Notes: a model not told the origin generated them from the letters alone. A stretch of 64,000 nucleotides of DNA from Exiguobacterium sp. 9-2 (GCF_036287235.1 NZ_CP142850.1:2633336-2697335), one strand, 5' to 3'. Shown: positions 32,722-42,766, counted from the first letter of the stretch. Numbers and translations: made by a program.

Positions 32722-32901
32722 TTACTTGACTAACACATGAATCGTTTCCGTGTGAGCGGGTCGTTGAATATCCTCATGAAATATCGATTGTCATCTGATG
32801 TGATAAAAATAAGTACCGGGTGAAGTTGTTTGCGTTCTAATTCGTAAAGCTACCGGTTTATCACCATCTGTTCTTAGTGCGTTTAATATCCGCAATTTCA
32901 T
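32722..32901 (-). pseudogene. possible gene remnant with in-frame TGA
   Basis: Starting at ATG 32901 the frame reads MKLRILNALRTDGDKPVALR and on through TSPGTYFYHIR to a TGA at 32791-32793, then continues open for 22 codons (FHEDIQRPAHTETIHVLVK) to TAA at 32722. The second part reads as protein-like sequence in the same frame, suggesting that a stop codon has interrupted an older gene. There is no good ribosome site. It could be chance. Confidence 0.3.
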
Positions 32902-32963
32902 ATGATTTCATCAATCACATTCGTGTAAACATCGCTCTCTTTGCCATGTGACGTGCTGAAATA

Positions 32964-32992
32964 GTCGTCACCTACTTAAAAGGTGACGTCTA
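32964..32992 (-). terminator. weak terminator after the PLD-like gene
   Basis: An 8-bp stem around GTCACCT/AGGTGAC with a 7-base loop follows the stop codon on the minus strand; the T-run is poor. Confidence 0.4.
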
Positions 32993-32999
32993 CTTTATT

Positions 33000-34220
33000 T
33001 CAAAACGAAAAATGAATCTCTTTTAGTTGACGAATCCGTTCTGTATCTTCAGCATACTCGCCTGCCTCATGCCAAGATCCTGACTCTCCAAACTTTCCTT
33101 GATTCGACAAGAAATTATAGCTACCGATGACTAAATAAGTCTCATCACACATCAAGAGTTTGAAATGGGTATTCGAAACATGTAACTTTACTTTCCCTGG
33201 GTAGCCTTTTTTCAGCCACCTATTCTTCAAGTCTTTCGCGACCTTTTCAGACGTGACTGCTCGATCGTCCCGCATTCCTTTATCCATTCCAATACCATAG
33301 ACGATTTTGATATCCACGCCACGTTTGAGTGCCGCCTCTATTTTATTCTTCAGGTTTTTGTCTCTCAGTAGCCAATTCCCTAACCAGGGACTGACAATAC
33401 AGATATCAGAGTGTGCTTCATCAAAAGCGCGATAGAATAAATCCTTCATCTGTTGGTTTTCAACGTAGTGCCGATTCATGGGTTTCACATCCTTCAGTTG
33501 TAAATCCTGAATGATTTGCCGCATCGTCTCGACGTCTAATCCGTCAGACGATTTTTCTTTCAACAGTTCCAAGACTTCTTGTAATGTCTCATCTTTGCTC
33601 TCATGAAGACGAAGAGCCGTCTGTAAATCAGCCATCATGGCTTCCGACTGTTCAGCTGTCACGTCTGCAGTTCGATCAATCTTCCCATTCAATCCTTCAA
33701 GATCTTTCCTCATGTGCAGCGAATGATTTTCCATCATGGCGTGCAGTTCAGCCATTTTTTGATTGGATGACGATTCCGTTCTTTGCATGACGTTCTCCAT
33801 CGTTCGCAACACCTGCTCCATGTAATGATCCATCTGCATCATCAGTGCTCGTGTCAATTCGTGTTCTTGACGTGCCACGTCCATGGTAGGTGTTGATTTA
33901 TAAGCAACTATTTCTGTAGCCTCAGGAGCAACTTGTACTTGCTTTGACAAAAGATTGATTACGATAAAGCTCATACATAAAAGGACGACATAGAGTGCCG
34001 ACAGCAATTGATCAAATAAAAAGAAATGGAACATAGTCAAGAGTGTCATCACGGCAAGTGTCATATAGGCGGTTCGTTGATCATAGTCGCGCTGTATGTA
34101 CCAGGTATAGACACTGATTAGACCGAGGATCAGTAACATCACTAAACTGATTCCCGCAGGAAATACCCATGGTAAAAAAGATACCAATACATTGACGATG
34201 AGTAATTGTCGTTGTGTCAT
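33000..34220 (-). CDS. membrane protein with phospholipase D-like domain
   Basis: The 406-residue protein has about four transmembrane helices in its first 95 residues, a coiled-coil middle (about 120-240, rich in Met, Glu and Gln) and a C-terminal PLD-like domain with ICIVSPWLGNWL and a single HxK motif (NTHFKLLMCDETYLVIGSYN). One HKD motif per chain suggests a dimeric enzyme acting on phosphodiesters, as in Nuc-type nucleases and some cardiolipin-related enzymes. The start at ATG 34220 follows GAAGGAGACGCTC; the frame can be extended five codons to a TTG. It lies 11 bp after the OB-fold gene and is probably co-transcribed with it. Confidence 0.8.
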   Translation of the reverse strand: MTQRQLLIVNVLVSFLPWVFPAGISLVMLLILGLISVYTWYIQRDYDQRTAYMTLAVMTLLTMFHFFLFDQLLSALYVVLLCMSFIVINLLSKQVQVAPEATEIVAYKSTPTMDVARQEHELTRALMMQMDHYMEQVLRTMENVMQRTESSSNQKMAELHAMMENHSLHMRKDLEGLNGKIDRTADVTAEQSEAMMADLQTALRLHESKDETLQEVLELLKEKSSDGLDVETMRQIIQDLQLKDVKPMNRHYVENQQMKDLFYRAFDEAHSDICIVSPWLGNWLLRDKNLKNKIEAALKRGVDIKIVYGIGMDKGMRDDRAVTSEKVAKDLKNRWLKKGYPGKVKLHVSNTHFKLLMCDETYLVIGSYNFLSNQGKFGESGSWHEAGEYAEDTERIRQLKEIHFSF

Positions 34221-34231
34221 GAGCGTCTCCT

Positions 34232-35254
34232 TCAATCTACTAAAACTTTATCAATGATGAGTTCGAGTTCATCTTGATAGACATCGACGGTCGCTACGAC
34301 ACGAATCGGAAAACGAGAAGTCATCGCATTTTCAATGCGCTCTTTTCTTCCCTTGATCTCATCATTGTCGGCTTTGAATAAGACCGCTTTAATCTGTGAA
34401 TCGTCTTGCGTCAACTGCAAGAAGAGATGTCCTTTCTTCTCTGTTACTTGCTCGACCATTCCTTCGACGACGACTTGTGATCCACGGTCTGACGATTTAA
34501 TGGATGAAATCTGACGTGTTTGCACCGTCTCTGCTTTTTTATTTGTGACCTCCACATCACCTAACGTCTCCGGTACGAGCTCTAACTCACCTTTGTATTC
34601 GGTTACTTTTCCTGTGATTATAGCTGTAGCATGAACGGGGTACGACGTAGCATCTGGTTGTAATGTCGAAAATAACGGAATTTTCAGTGACTGTCCATTT
34701 TCACTCTCGACCGTCAAGAAAATATGCCCCTTCGGATGAACATATTTCGAAACAATTTCGGCAGAGATCGTCTTCGTTTGTCCGATGTCGTCATTTGTGA
34801 GACGCTCGCTTTCTTTTGTCTCCATCACGACGAGATCCTTTGGGGCTTGAGGAATGATTTCAATCTTTCCTTGGTATTCATTCACTTCCCCTGTAACAGC
34901 AATCTTCTGACCGACACTCATTTCTGTCGCATCAATCGCTTTGTCTTTAAAAATGGGCACACTGATCGTTCCAGTCGTATCTTTGACTTTTAGAAAGACA
35001 TGCCCTTTACTCATGGACCGATCTAGAATCGTTCCCGTAATGGTTTGTTGTTGCCCTTTCATCGAGGAATCAATCGTCGCAATCGTCGTCGTTTGATTCT
35101 CTTCCTTCGTTTCATCCGCTTTTACAGACGGGACGGGCTTTGTTGCGTTGTTTGAACTCGAATCAAACAGATTTAACTTATAGATCGCTCCCCCGACGAG
35201 TAATATCAGTATGCATGCAGTCACTACGATGAACGTTCCTTTTGATTGTTTCAC
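34232..35254 (-). CDS. membrane-anchored protein with three OB-fold domains
   Basis: The 340-residue protein has one N-terminal transmembrane helix (about 8-27), a Thr/Lys-rich linker and three tandem OB-fold units, each with a GHxFLxV strand (SKGHVFLKVKD near 83, PKGHIFLTVES near 173, KKGHLFLQLTQ near 270) and a GxVxxYxGxxE closing strand. This type of OB fold occurs in nucleic-acid-binding modules. The domains should be outside the cell, so a role in binding extracellular DNA is possible. It is first in an operon with the PLD-like gene. Confidence 0.78.
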   Translation of the reverse strand: MKQSKGTFIVVTACILILLVGGAIYKLNLFDSSSNNATKPVPSVKADETKEENQTTTIATIDSSMKGQQQTITGTILDRSMSKGHVFLKVKDTTGTISVPIFKDKAIDATEMSVGQKIAVTGEVNEYQGKIEIIPQAPKDLVVMETKESERLTNDDIGQTKTISAEIVSKYVHPKGHIFLTVESENGQSLKIPLFSTLQPDATSYPVHATAIITGKVTEYKGELELVPETLGDVEVTNKKAETVQTRQISSIKSSDRGSQVVVEGMVEQVTEKKGHLFLQLTQDDSQIKAVLFKADNDEIKGRKERIENAMTSRFPIRVVATVDVYQDELELIIDKVLVD

Positions 35255-35587
35255 CTAAATTCACTCCTTAAGAAATCTCTAGCTAATATTTATTTTTGTA
35301 TTATATTTCTAATTTTACACAACCATCCAAATCCTCATATTTATTTTCTGTACAAGTGGTCAATGTCTATTTTTTCAATACAGTAACTTTCAAAAGTTCA
35401 TTCTGCAGATGTTTTTTAGTCTAATACCTGTCCACATCTTTTATTATTAAGTAAGTCTATCTAGCGGAAGGTATCTTCGGTATCACTAGTATTATTTCCT
35501 TGGCAATGATTTCAGTAAAAGAAGACGAGTGATCGCTGCATACGAATGAACCTTACTCGACACACAGCACTTCACTTTTGGATGAAC
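35255..35587. other. intergenic region, nothing recognised
   Basis: AT-rich sequence upstream of the OB-fold gene. It contains no frame with a ribosome site and no recognised RNA or repeat. Confidence 0.4.
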
Positions 35588-35634
35588 AATAAAAAGACAT
35601 CATAATAAGCCTAAATCGGCTCGTTATGATGTCT
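35588..35634 (-). terminator. terminator of 35657-37905 operon
   Basis: Stem AGACATCATAA/TTATGATGTCT with a 20-base loop is followed by TTTTTATTG on the minus strand. Confidence 0.85.
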
Positions 35635-35656
35635 ACAGCATCCATGGGTACACTTC

Positions 35657-36229
35657 TTATCTTTTCTTTAATGAAATCATCACTGGAATGGTTAGAAAAA
35701 GAGCGCCTAACGCTACGTATATAATAGTCAAAGCTTGCATCGCCTCAACGACAATACTTCCTGAAATACCATAAGCTAGCTGCAATTGATCTAATTCTCG
35801 ATACATATTGAAAAAGACGAGTGCAGATAGCAATGTAATACTACACGGGATGATCCATACTTTTTTCTGATTCGTTTTAATCGATGTCGAGAGGAAAACA
35901 AACTGTATCACCACAATAAGAAGAATCGGCACGAATACCGACATCACGTTCTCTTCGCTTTGGAAGAAAAATCCTCGATTGTGTTGCTCTTTAAAGTATG
36001 CAGAATAGATCCACAAGCTGATCAAGTAAACAATCAGACTTCCCCACATCATAAGTCTAATCAACGGACCATCTGATGTTCTGGTCACGATGTTTTGCTG
36101 CTCATAAAAATTAACCGGCTTTTCTTCGTTCAATTTTTTGAGTTCTTCATATTGAACCTTGTTTCCGCACTTCGGACAATACTCATACTGTTTTTGAATA
36201 CTCGTTTGGCAACTCGAACATGTCGTCAT
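35657..36229 (-). CDS. zinc-ribbon membrane protein
   Basis: The 190-residue protein has an N-terminal zinc ribbon (CSSCQTSIQKQYEYCPKCG) and four hydrophobic helices. The start at ATG 36229 follows GAGGAGGACAGGAAG; another ATG at 36268 overlaps the stop of the preceding gene (TAATG) and would add 13 residues without a ribosome site. It is probably co-transcribed with the secreted protein gene upstream. No function is recognised. Confidence 0.8.
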   Translation of the reverse strand: MTTCSSCQTSIQKQYEYCPKCGNKVQYEELKKLNEEKPVNFYEQQNIVTRTSDGPLIRLMMWGSLIVYLISLWIYSAYFKEQHNRGFFFQSEENVMSVFVPILLIVVIQFVFLSTSIKTNQKKVWIIPCSITLLSALVFFNMYRELDQLQLAYGISGSIVVEAMQALTIIYVALGALFLTIPVMISLKKR

Positions 36230-36267
36230 CTTCCTGTCCTCCTCATCCTTATTAAAGATACGATTCA

Positions 36268-37905
36268 TTATTCAGGAGCTGACTCAAACAGATGCAAATA
36301 TCGGACATATCCTTTTTCATCGTAGACTACTTCTAAAGCATTCTTCTTTTTGACAGTATAGAGACTTATTTTTTTGATTTGATGTTGATCAAGCGCGCTG
36401 TTCCCTCGCATCAATTTCGAAGACAACGCCGGGTCGAATCGGTAAGACTTCTTCGGTTTTCCGAAAACATCCATTATTTGTTTTTCACTAATATCGTTCC
36501 GTTTTTCCGTACTCATCGGTAAAAGTATTTCGTCCACAGTTTTCTTATTGCGATATGTTCCGTACAACGCATTCCCTTTAAAAATACCACTCGTATAGAC
36601 TTTTCCTTGGTAATAGAACTTTCCATTCGTTCCTTTTACTTTAGAGTAAGAATCATACAACTTATGCGAAGCCTTCACGAACGTTCCGGTTTGATTCAAC
36701 ATATTCTTCTGAGACGTTAACCATTTCACGTTCGTTATGTTTGATGCTTTTTTGACGGTTAATGAAAGTGTGGCCGTGTACCCTTCATATGTCCCTTTGA
36801 TTGTTACTTTACCAGGCGATTTTCCGATTAACTTCCCATTTGAGAAGTAAGCGATTTGTGAATTATCCGAGCGCCACGCGACTTGATTCGTCAATTTCGT
36901 TTTCGTACCGTCTTTCGCTATTGCGACAAACGTCGGCGTCATATCATTTCGAACAATCAATGAATTAAAGTCTGTACTAATCTGTGCGTTCACAGTTCGC
37001 TTTTTTAAGTTTTTCGTATCGTAGACACGAACCGGGTCACCTGTCGTAATGATTCTAGACGAGTTTTCGTTAAAGGCAATCCGTGACTCGTCTAGATTTG
37101 TATAAATCCGCTTCGCTGTTTGCATATCATATAAGATTCCTTTAGAAGTACCAAGGAACATGCCACTCTCGTCTAAATCAATATCATCGTAGGTTTTCAG
37201 TGTCGAGAGGACCGACTTATTGTATGGACTCTTAGACTGATAGATACGGGAGCTATACGTATTAAAAACAAGCGTATTCGATCGTGTCAGATCGTATGAG
37301 ATGATATTTTCTGATGGTAACACTTCCGTTATCAAATCTAAGTTATGGTTCATGACACGAATCGAGGTGTTATCACCAATCATGATGTAATCATTCGATA
37401 CTTTTAGCGCACCATATGTGTCAATCCCGCGAGCAGCTAATACCTTTTCACTATTCAGGTCATATAAGAAAATATGGTCGTCTGATGCGATGACGAGTTT
37501 CGAGGAGTTCGGCAAAAAGTTCACTTTGATCCCGCTATTGAATCGATACGTCTCTCCATTGTATTCAAGACTGTCAATCGTACGAATTTCGTCTCCGAAC
37601 GCATCATAAATCGTAAAGTACGTGTGCCAAAATTCTTTGGCGATGAATTTCGACTCGTCCTTACTAACATCTAGCAATGTGTCCCCCGTAGGATTTTTCC
37701 GTAATAATATACCTGTTTTTAAATCAAAGAGCTTCGTTCCTTCGTAATCAGAGTGATACATCGTATTGCCTCGAATGATCATGTTATTTTCAGTCACATC
37801 GTTTTCTTTAATCTGAGCGACAGTTGGCAGACTGACACTTGCTGATGCTGACATTCCAGGGTACAACAGCGAAATCACTACAGCTCCTGCTATCATTTTT
37901 TTCAT
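36268..37905 (-). CDS. secreted propeller-like protein with Ig-like domain
   Basis: The 545-residue protein has a signal peptide ending ASASV near residue 23. Residues about 40-320 show repeated short segments (GTKLFDLKTG, DHIFLYDLNSEK, DPVRVYDTKN) typical of beta-propeller blades, and 345-390 hold an Ig-like BIG_2 domain (VAWRSDNSQIAYFSNGKLIG, KVTIKGTYEG). The C-terminal 120 residues are a separate domain. No lipobox or LPXTG motif. It overlaps the next gene at TAATG. Family function unknown. Confidence 0.75.
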   Translation of the reverse strand: MKKMIAGAVVISLLYPGMSASASVSLPTVAQIKENDVTENNMIIRGNTMYHSDYEGTKLFDLKTGILLRKNPTGDTLLDVSKDESKFIAKEFWHTYFTIYDAFGDEIRTIDSLEYNGETYRFNSGIKVNFLPNSSKLVIASDDHIFLYDLNSEKVLAARGIDTYGALKVSNDYIMIGDNTSIRVMNHNLDLITEVLPSENIISYDLTRSNTLVFNTYSSRIYQSKSPYNKSVLSTLKTYDDIDLDESGMFLGTSKGILYDMQTAKRIYTNLDESRIAFNENSSRIITTGDPVRVYDTKNLKKRTVNAQISTDFNSLIVRNDMTPTFVAIAKDGTKTKLTNQVAWRSDNSQIAYFSNGKLIGKSPGKVTIKGTYEGYTATLSLTVKKASNITNVKWLTSQKNMLNQTGTFVKASHKLYDSYSKVKGTNGKFYYQGKVYTSGIFKGNALYGTYRNKKTVDEILLPMSTEKRNDISEKQIMDVFGKPKKSYRFDPALSSKLMRGNSALDQHQIKKISLYTVKKKNALEVVYDEKGYVRYLHLFESAPE

Positions 37906-38150
37906 TTTTTCATCTCCTTATTCTTCAACGGCTATCCTACATATTATAGAAAAACTAATAAAAATAAAGGATTAATTTGAAATATAAGGAAATAATATTA
38001 TTGAGTGTAGATTTTATATACTTTAACCAAATAAAATTTAACAATAAATTGTAATAATGTTTTTTATTGTATAATATATAGGCGAGATACAATGTTTCGC
38101 ATGGATCAAAGGATTTATTTCGACACTTATTCTAATAGAGGAGGTCTTGT

Positions 38151-38420
38151 ATGAAAGGACTACACACAGTTCCATCGTTCAAAGAAATTTTGATGGAAAA
38201 ACGTAGAGAACTATTAGGTACATCTCTTGTCGTTCTTATCATTCTGATGCAAGTAACGACACAACTAGTAAACTTTTTAAAAAAGGATGAAGTACACGGT
38301 TTATATACCTGTGTAATGCAGAATAGGAGTGCAGACTTGTGTAACGAAAAAATTACACAGTTCTACACTCCTTTTGCAAAAAAGGAAACGGACTTTCCAG
38401 TATCCATAAATTCATTCTAA
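38151..38420 (+). CDS. small membrane protein
   Basis: The 89-residue product has one transmembrane helix (about 22-42, LLGTSLVVLIILMQVTTQLV) and a short outer part with two cysteines (YTCVMQ and DLCNEK). ATG follows AGAGGAGGTCTTGT, and a TATAAT hexamer is present about 75 bp upstream. The 3' part of the gene contains a long imperfect hairpin. Family not recognised. Confidence 0.7.
   Translation: MKGLHTVPSFKEILMEKRRELLGTSLVVLIILMQVTTQLVNFLKKDEVHGLYTCVMQNRSADLCNEKITQFYTPFAKKETDFPVSINSF
38326..38374 (+). other. imperfect hairpin inside the 3' end of the 89-residue gene
   Basis: AGGAGTG and TTGTGTAA pair with TTACACA and CACTCCT around an A-rich loop, followed by TTTT. It resembles a terminator but lies inside the reading frame. 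Confidence 0.45.
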
Positions 38421-38448
38421 CGTTTAAGTTGCGAAACAAGGAAATTAA

Positions 38449-38481
38449 GAATATTAAAAAATATAAATACTATTAATATTC
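38449..38481 (-). terminator. weak terminator at the end of the polysaccharide operon
   Basis: An AT-only 9-bp stem (GAATATTAA/TTAATATTC) followed by TTAATTT on the minus strand lies after the last gene of the locus. Confidence 0.4.
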
Positions 38482-38491
38482 CTAATTATTT

Positions 38492-39706
38492 TTAATTATC
38501 GAACAAATCGTAATTAATAAACAAGTTATTTTCAATAACAGTTTTAGTCGTTTCTATCATAATTATTTGGCGTGTTAATAAAACCAGCAATAAAAAGATA
38601 ATTATTATTATTTTTTTTCTAAGTTTGAAAATGTGTAAGTATGATGCTATCAAGGCATAATTTATCAACATGATTGGTCTAGTATATCTTTCAAAATCTA
38701 ACGTTATAAACATAAAAGGCATTAATAAAATATTAAAATAATTTAGCCAAAGTACTCTATTTACAATAAATTCATTAGTTTGAGAATTAATTAAGTTAAT
38801 TATCCAAATTAAAACAATTATAAAAAATATTGTTAATAGAGAAGTTGTAGAACTTATTTCGTATTTTATTTCATTACTTGTATAAGTTTCAAAACTCGAT
38901 ATATTTAGTTTACTATAAAAGAAATCAATTAAGTTTATTTTGGTAAACAAACTTAATATAGTGACTCCACTGAAAACAGAAAAGACTAATTGTAGTATCA
39001 GTTTAATTCGGAAAAAAACTAGATTGTATATTAAAAAAAATAATATAGCTTTATGAAATAGTGATGCAAATAAAATTAAAAGTGTATACTTAAAGCCATT
39101 ATTTTTTTTTGTAATAATATACTTTAACGCAAATATTACAATTGAGTATGCGAAAAAGTATCTTATTTGAAATACATCATAGAAAAATGGTGAAATCGAA
39201 TAGCAAAGCAGAATCAAGTTATAATTTTTAGTTAATTCTTTTATTGTAGAAAATATTAGAAAAAATGAAGTTAAAGAAACTAAAATTAAAAAACCGTTAT
39301 ACTCAATACCAGTTAATGAAATTAATTTCATTAACGCCATATAAAAATAATCTGTTGTATATCCAGCGATATTTCCAATTGATCCACCGTTGCTGAAATG
39401 CATATATAATCCTTCATAAGCTTTGTAGTCACCATTTAATCCGTTTTTATTTCCTGTATTAGTCATAAAAATAAACAAAACAATAAGATACATAACAGAA
39501 ATCAAGTTAGAATTTATTTTTTTAAATGAAAAATATGCATTAATAAAAAACAAAGAAATAGAGACAGGAAGTATTATGTTCTCTATTATACCAAATGCTA
39601 AACTTCCTCCAATTATTAAACTAGTTACTATCGAGAATACAATAATTGTTTCAATACGAATTATATCTGTAAATTTTTCTTTAGTATCCCCTTCTATGTT
39701 TTTCAT
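38492..39706 (-). CDS. wzy: EpsG/Wzy-type polysaccharide polymerase
   Basis: The 404-residue protein is almost wholly hydrophobic with about ten transmembrane helices, and its centre (DYKAYEGLYMHFSN, YTTDYFYMALMKLI, FQIRYFFAYSIVIFALKYI) fits EpsG-type polymerases with the conserved Arg in a helix after QIR. It joins lipid-linked repeat units into polymer on the outer face. Wzx, Wzz-like and dTDP-rhamnose genes in the same locus support this. The start at ATG 39706 follows GAATGAGGG; the longer frame overlaps ugd. AT-rich. Confidence 0.8.
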   Translation of the reverse strand: MKNIEGDTKEKFTDIIRIETIIVFSIVTSLIIGGSLAFGIIENIILPVSISLFFINAYFSFKKINSNLISVMYLIVLFIFMTNTGNKNGLNGDYKAYEGLYMHFSNGGSIGNIAGYTTDYFYMALMKLISLTGIEYNGFLILVSLTSFFLIFSTIKELTKNYNLILLCYSISPFFYDVFQIRYFFAYSIVIFALKYIITKKNNGFKYTLLILFASLFHKAILFFLIYNLVFFRIKLILQLVFSVFSGVTILSLFTKINLIDFFYSKLNISSFETYTSNEIKYEISSTTSLLTIFFIIVLIWIINLINSQTNEFIVNRVLWLNYFNILLMPFMFITLDFERYTRPIMLINYALIASYLHIFKLRKKIIIIIFLLLVLLTRQIIMIETTKTVIENNLFINYDLFDN

Positions 39707-39743
39707 ATTAAAGCCCTCATTCCATCTCCACAATAAATTTCTA

Positions 39744-40910
39744 TTAATCACGACTATATAAATCCCGTGTATAGACCTTCTCTTCCACATCACTTAACTC
39801 TGGATGCATACGATTCGAAATAATGATATCCGATTCTTGCTTGAACGCTTCAATGTCACGAATAACACGTGAGTTATAGAACGTATCTTCCGTCAACACT
39901 GGCTCAAAGACGGTCACTTCAATTCCTTTTGCCTTGATCCGTTTCATGATACCTTGGATCGATGACGCACGGAAGTTGTCCGAATCCGTCTTCATCGTCA
40001 AGCGATAGACGCCGACGACTTTCGGATTTTGTTTGATGATTGTATCCGCAATATAGTCTTTCCGTGTCCGGTTCGCTTCGACGATTGCACCGATGATGTT
40101 GTTCGGAACATCCTCATAGTTCGCAAGTAGCTGCTTCGTATCTTTCGGTAAGCAATATCCACCGTATCCAAACGAAGGATTATTATAGTGATTACCAATC
40201 CGACTATCAAGTCCAACACCTTCGATGATTTGCTTCGTATCTAAATTTCGCACTTCCGCATATGTATCAAGTTCATTAAAGAACGCAACACGCATCGCAA
40301 GATAAGTGTTCGAAAAGAGCTTGATCGCTTCTGCTTCCGTCGAATCAGTCAATAAGACAGGAACATCTTTCTTCACTGCCCCTTGTAGTAATAAATCAGC
40401 GAACTGTTGCGCGCGCTCTGAACGTTCTCCTACGACGATTCGTGATGGATAAAGGTTATCATGCAATGCCTGTCCTTCACGCAAGAACTCTGGTGAGAAG
40501 ACGATGTTCGGTGTATCGAATTTCTCTTTTAATTCTTCTGTATAACCAACGGGTACAGTCGATTTGATAACCATCGTGGCATCCGGATTAATCGCAAGTA
40601 CCGTTGCGACGACGCTTTCGACTGTCCGTGTATTGAAATAATTGCGTACTGGATCATAGTCTGTAGGAGTTGCGATGACGACAAACTCTGCTTCCTTATA
40701 GGCTTCGAAGTTGTCCGTCGTCGCGTGTAAGTTCAATTCCTTATGTTGAAGGAATTTTTCGATTTCTGCGTCAACAATTGGTGACTTACGATTGTTAACC
40801 ATTTCGACCCGTTCTTTAATGATATCAATCGATGTGACTTCATTATGTTGTGCGAGTAATACGGCCATCGATAGACCGACGTATCCTGTTCCTGCTACTG
40901 TGATTTTCAT
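39744..40910 (-). CDS. ugd: UDP-glucose 6-dehydrogenase family protein
   Basis: The 388-residue protein has an N-terminal NAD-binding GTGYVGLS (residues 7-14), the central PEFLREG and [14 protein letters not shown] segments, and the catalytic cysteine in [15 protein letters not shown]. It oxidises a UDP-sugar, usually UDP-glucose to UDP-glucuronate, giving an acidic unit to the polymer. ATG 40910 is chosen because it opens the family sequence [12 protein letters not shown]; a TTG five codons upstream is possible. GalU in the locus would supply UDP-glucose. UDP-ManNAc or UDP-GalNAc dehydrogenases are alternatives. Confidence 0.9.
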   Translation of the reverse strand: MKITVAGTGYVGLSMAVLLAQHNEVTSIDIIKERVEMVNNRKSPIVDAEIEKFLQHKELNLHATTDNFEAYKEAEFVVIATPTDYDPVRNYFNTRTVESVVATVLAINPDATMVIKSTVPVGYTEELKEKFDTPNIVFSPEFLREGQALHDNLYPSRIVVGERSERAQQFADLLLQGAVKKDVPVLLTDSTEAEAIKLFSNTYLAMRVAFFNELDTYAEVRNLDTKQIIEGVGLDSRIGNHYNNPSFGYGGYCLPKDTKQLLANYEDVPNNIIGAIVEANRTRKDYIADTIIKQNPKVVGVYRLTMKTDSDNFRASSIQGIMKRIKAKGIEVTVFEPVLTEDTFYNSRVIRDIEAFKQESDIIISNRMHPELSDVEEKVYTRDLYSRD

Positions 40911-40917
40911 AGCACCA

Positions 40918-41781
40918 TCACTCAATTTCTTGTTTGATTTTTTGTTTCTGCTTAAAACGTTCTAAGGCATCCTGCCAAGTCGGAATTTTATAACCTGTAC
41001 TTTCAACAGAAGAGAGTGACAATATACTTTTCATCGGTCTTTTGGCTTTTTGCGGAAATGCATCAGAGTTACAAGCTAATACTTCCACAGCTTTCTCTTT
41101 AAGAATTTCTTGGGCAAAGGCGTGCCATGAACAAACACCTTCATTTGAGAATTGATAAATTCCGCCTACTACCTCTTGGTTTACGATAAACCACATGAAA
41201 CGTGCTAAGTCTTCTGAAAAAGTAGGTCTTCCCAATTGGTCAGATACTACATTTAATTCACTTATTGATTCCGATAGCTTTAACATCGTGTATACAAAAT
41301 TATGACCATGAATTCCAAACACCCACGATGTTCGAATAACAAGTCCATCTTCCGCTAAAATCTCTTGAACAGCTTTTTCTCCAGCTAATTTTGCTTTACC
41401 GTACTCATTTAGAGGATTAACAGCATCTGAAGTTTCATAAGACGTTTCTTTTGTACCATCAAAAACATAATCCGTACTTACATAAATCATTTTGGCATTG
41501 GCTTTTTTAGCAGCTTTTGCAATAATCTCAGTCCCTGTCTCGTTCACTAACCAGTTCTGTTTCTTGCCCTCATCTTCTGCCGCTTCAACATTCGTATATG
41601 CAGCAGCATGAAGAATCCAGTCTGGTTGAATCGAGTTCACGATGGTTTGGACTGCTCTTTCATTCGTGATATCAAGTTCTGATTTTGTAAAAGCAGTAAC
41701 CTCAAAAGCTGAAGCGTCGATTAACTCAACAAGATCTTTTCCTAATTGCCCATTGGCACCTGTTATAATGACTTTCTTCAT
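40918..41781 (-). CDS. rfbD: dTDP-4-dehydrorhamnose reductase
   Basis: The 287-residue SDR protein has [10 protein letters not shown] (8-17), the STDYVFDG segment (about 103-110), the YGKAKLAGE catalytic Tyr-Lys pair and RTSWVFG, all typical of RfbD/RmlD. It makes dTDP-L-rhamnose, the last step of the pathway. It overlaps rfbB by 4 bp. Confidence 0.95.
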   Translation of the reverse strand: MKKVIITGANGQLGKDLVELIDASAFEVTAFTKSELDITNERAVQTIVNSIQPDWILHAAAYTNVEAAEDEGKKQNWLVNETGTEIIAKAAKKANAKMIYVSTDYVFDGTKETSYETSDAVNPLNEYGKAKLAGEKAVQEILAEDGLVIRTSWVFGIHGHNFVYTMLKLSESISELNVVSDQLGRPTFSEDLARFMWFIVNQEVVGGIYQFSNEGVCSWHAFAQEILKEKAVEVLACNSDAFPQKAKRPMKSILSLSSVESTGYKIPTWQDALERFKQKQKIKQEIE

Positions 41782-42764
41782 TTAACTAGTGTCGCTTTTT
41801 CTTTGAGTGGACGCCACCAAGCTTCGTTTGCTAGATACCAGTCGATAGTTTCGATAATTCCTGTATCAAATGTATATTTTGGTTTCCAACCGAGTTCTGT
41901 TTCTAATTTAGCTGGATCAATCGCATAACGACGATCATGTCCTAAACGATCTTCTACATACTTCACTAGGTCAGAAGAAACATTCAAACGTTCCACAATC
42001 AAGTCTACGATTTGGTTGTTTGTTCGTTCGTTATGTCCACCCACATTGTAAACTTCACCCGATTTTCCGTTATGGAAAACTAAATCGATTGCCGCACAAT
42101 GATCGGTTACATGCAACCAATCACGGATATTTTCACCATCACCGTAAATCGGCAATTCTTTTTGATCCATTGCATTGGTAATCATCAATGGAATGAGTTT
42201 TTCAGGGAAATGGAATGGACCATAGTTATTCGAACAGCGTGTAATATTGACATCCATGCCGTATGTTTCAAAGTAAGACCGTACTAACATATCTGCTCCT
42301 GCTTTAGAGGCCGAGTAAGGGCTGTTTGGTGCAAGCGGCGTATCTTCAGTAAAGTATCCTTCTGCACCTAAAGAACCGTACACTTCGTCTGTCGATACTT
42401 GTACATATTTTTTTAGATTATGTTTCCGCGCAGCGTCGAGTAACGCAAGCGTTCCTTGAATATTTGTTTCAACAAAAACTTCTGGATTCAAAATACTGCG
42501 ATCAACGTGCGACTCAGCTGCAAAGTTGATGATTCCATCTATATCATGCTCTTGAATTAATTGATCTAATAATTGACGATCAGTGATGTTTCCTTCTACA
42601 AACACATAATTTGGATTGTCCATAACATCAGCTAGGCTGTCTTTATTGCCTGCATATGTAAGCAAATCTAGGTTAATGATTTTATAAGTAGGATATGTAT
42701 GTAACATATGACGGACAAAGTTACTTCCAATGAATCCAGCTCCACCTGTAACGATAATATTCAT
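41778..42764 (-). CDS. rfbB: dTDP-glucose 4,6-dehydratase
   Basis: The 328-residue protein has TGGAGFIGSNFVRHM at the start, the AESHVDRSI and STDEVYGSLG motifs, YSASKAG with the catalytic Tyr and Lys, and NNYGPFHFPEKLIPL. It converts dTDP-glucose to the 4-keto-6-deoxy sugar. ATG 42764 follows GGAGTGGG. It lies between rfbC and rfbD in the four-gene rhamnose set. Confidence 0.96.
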   Translation of the reverse strand: MNIIVTGGAGFIGSNFVRHMLHTYPTYKIINLDLLTYAGNKDSLADVMDNPNYVFVEGNITDRQLLDQLIQEHDIDGIINFAAESHVDRSILNPEVFVETNIQGTLALLDAARKHNLKKYVQVSTDEVYGSLGAEGYFTEDTPLAPNSPYSASKAGADMLVRSYFETYGMDVNITRCSNNYGPFHFPEKLIPLMITNAMDQKELPIYGDGENIRDWLHVTDHCAAIDLVFHNGKSGEVYNVGGHNERTNNQIVDLIVERLNVSSDLVKYVEDRLGHDRRYAIDPAKLETELGWKPKYTFDTGIIETIDWYLANEAWWRPLKEKATLVK

Positions 42765-42766
42765 GA

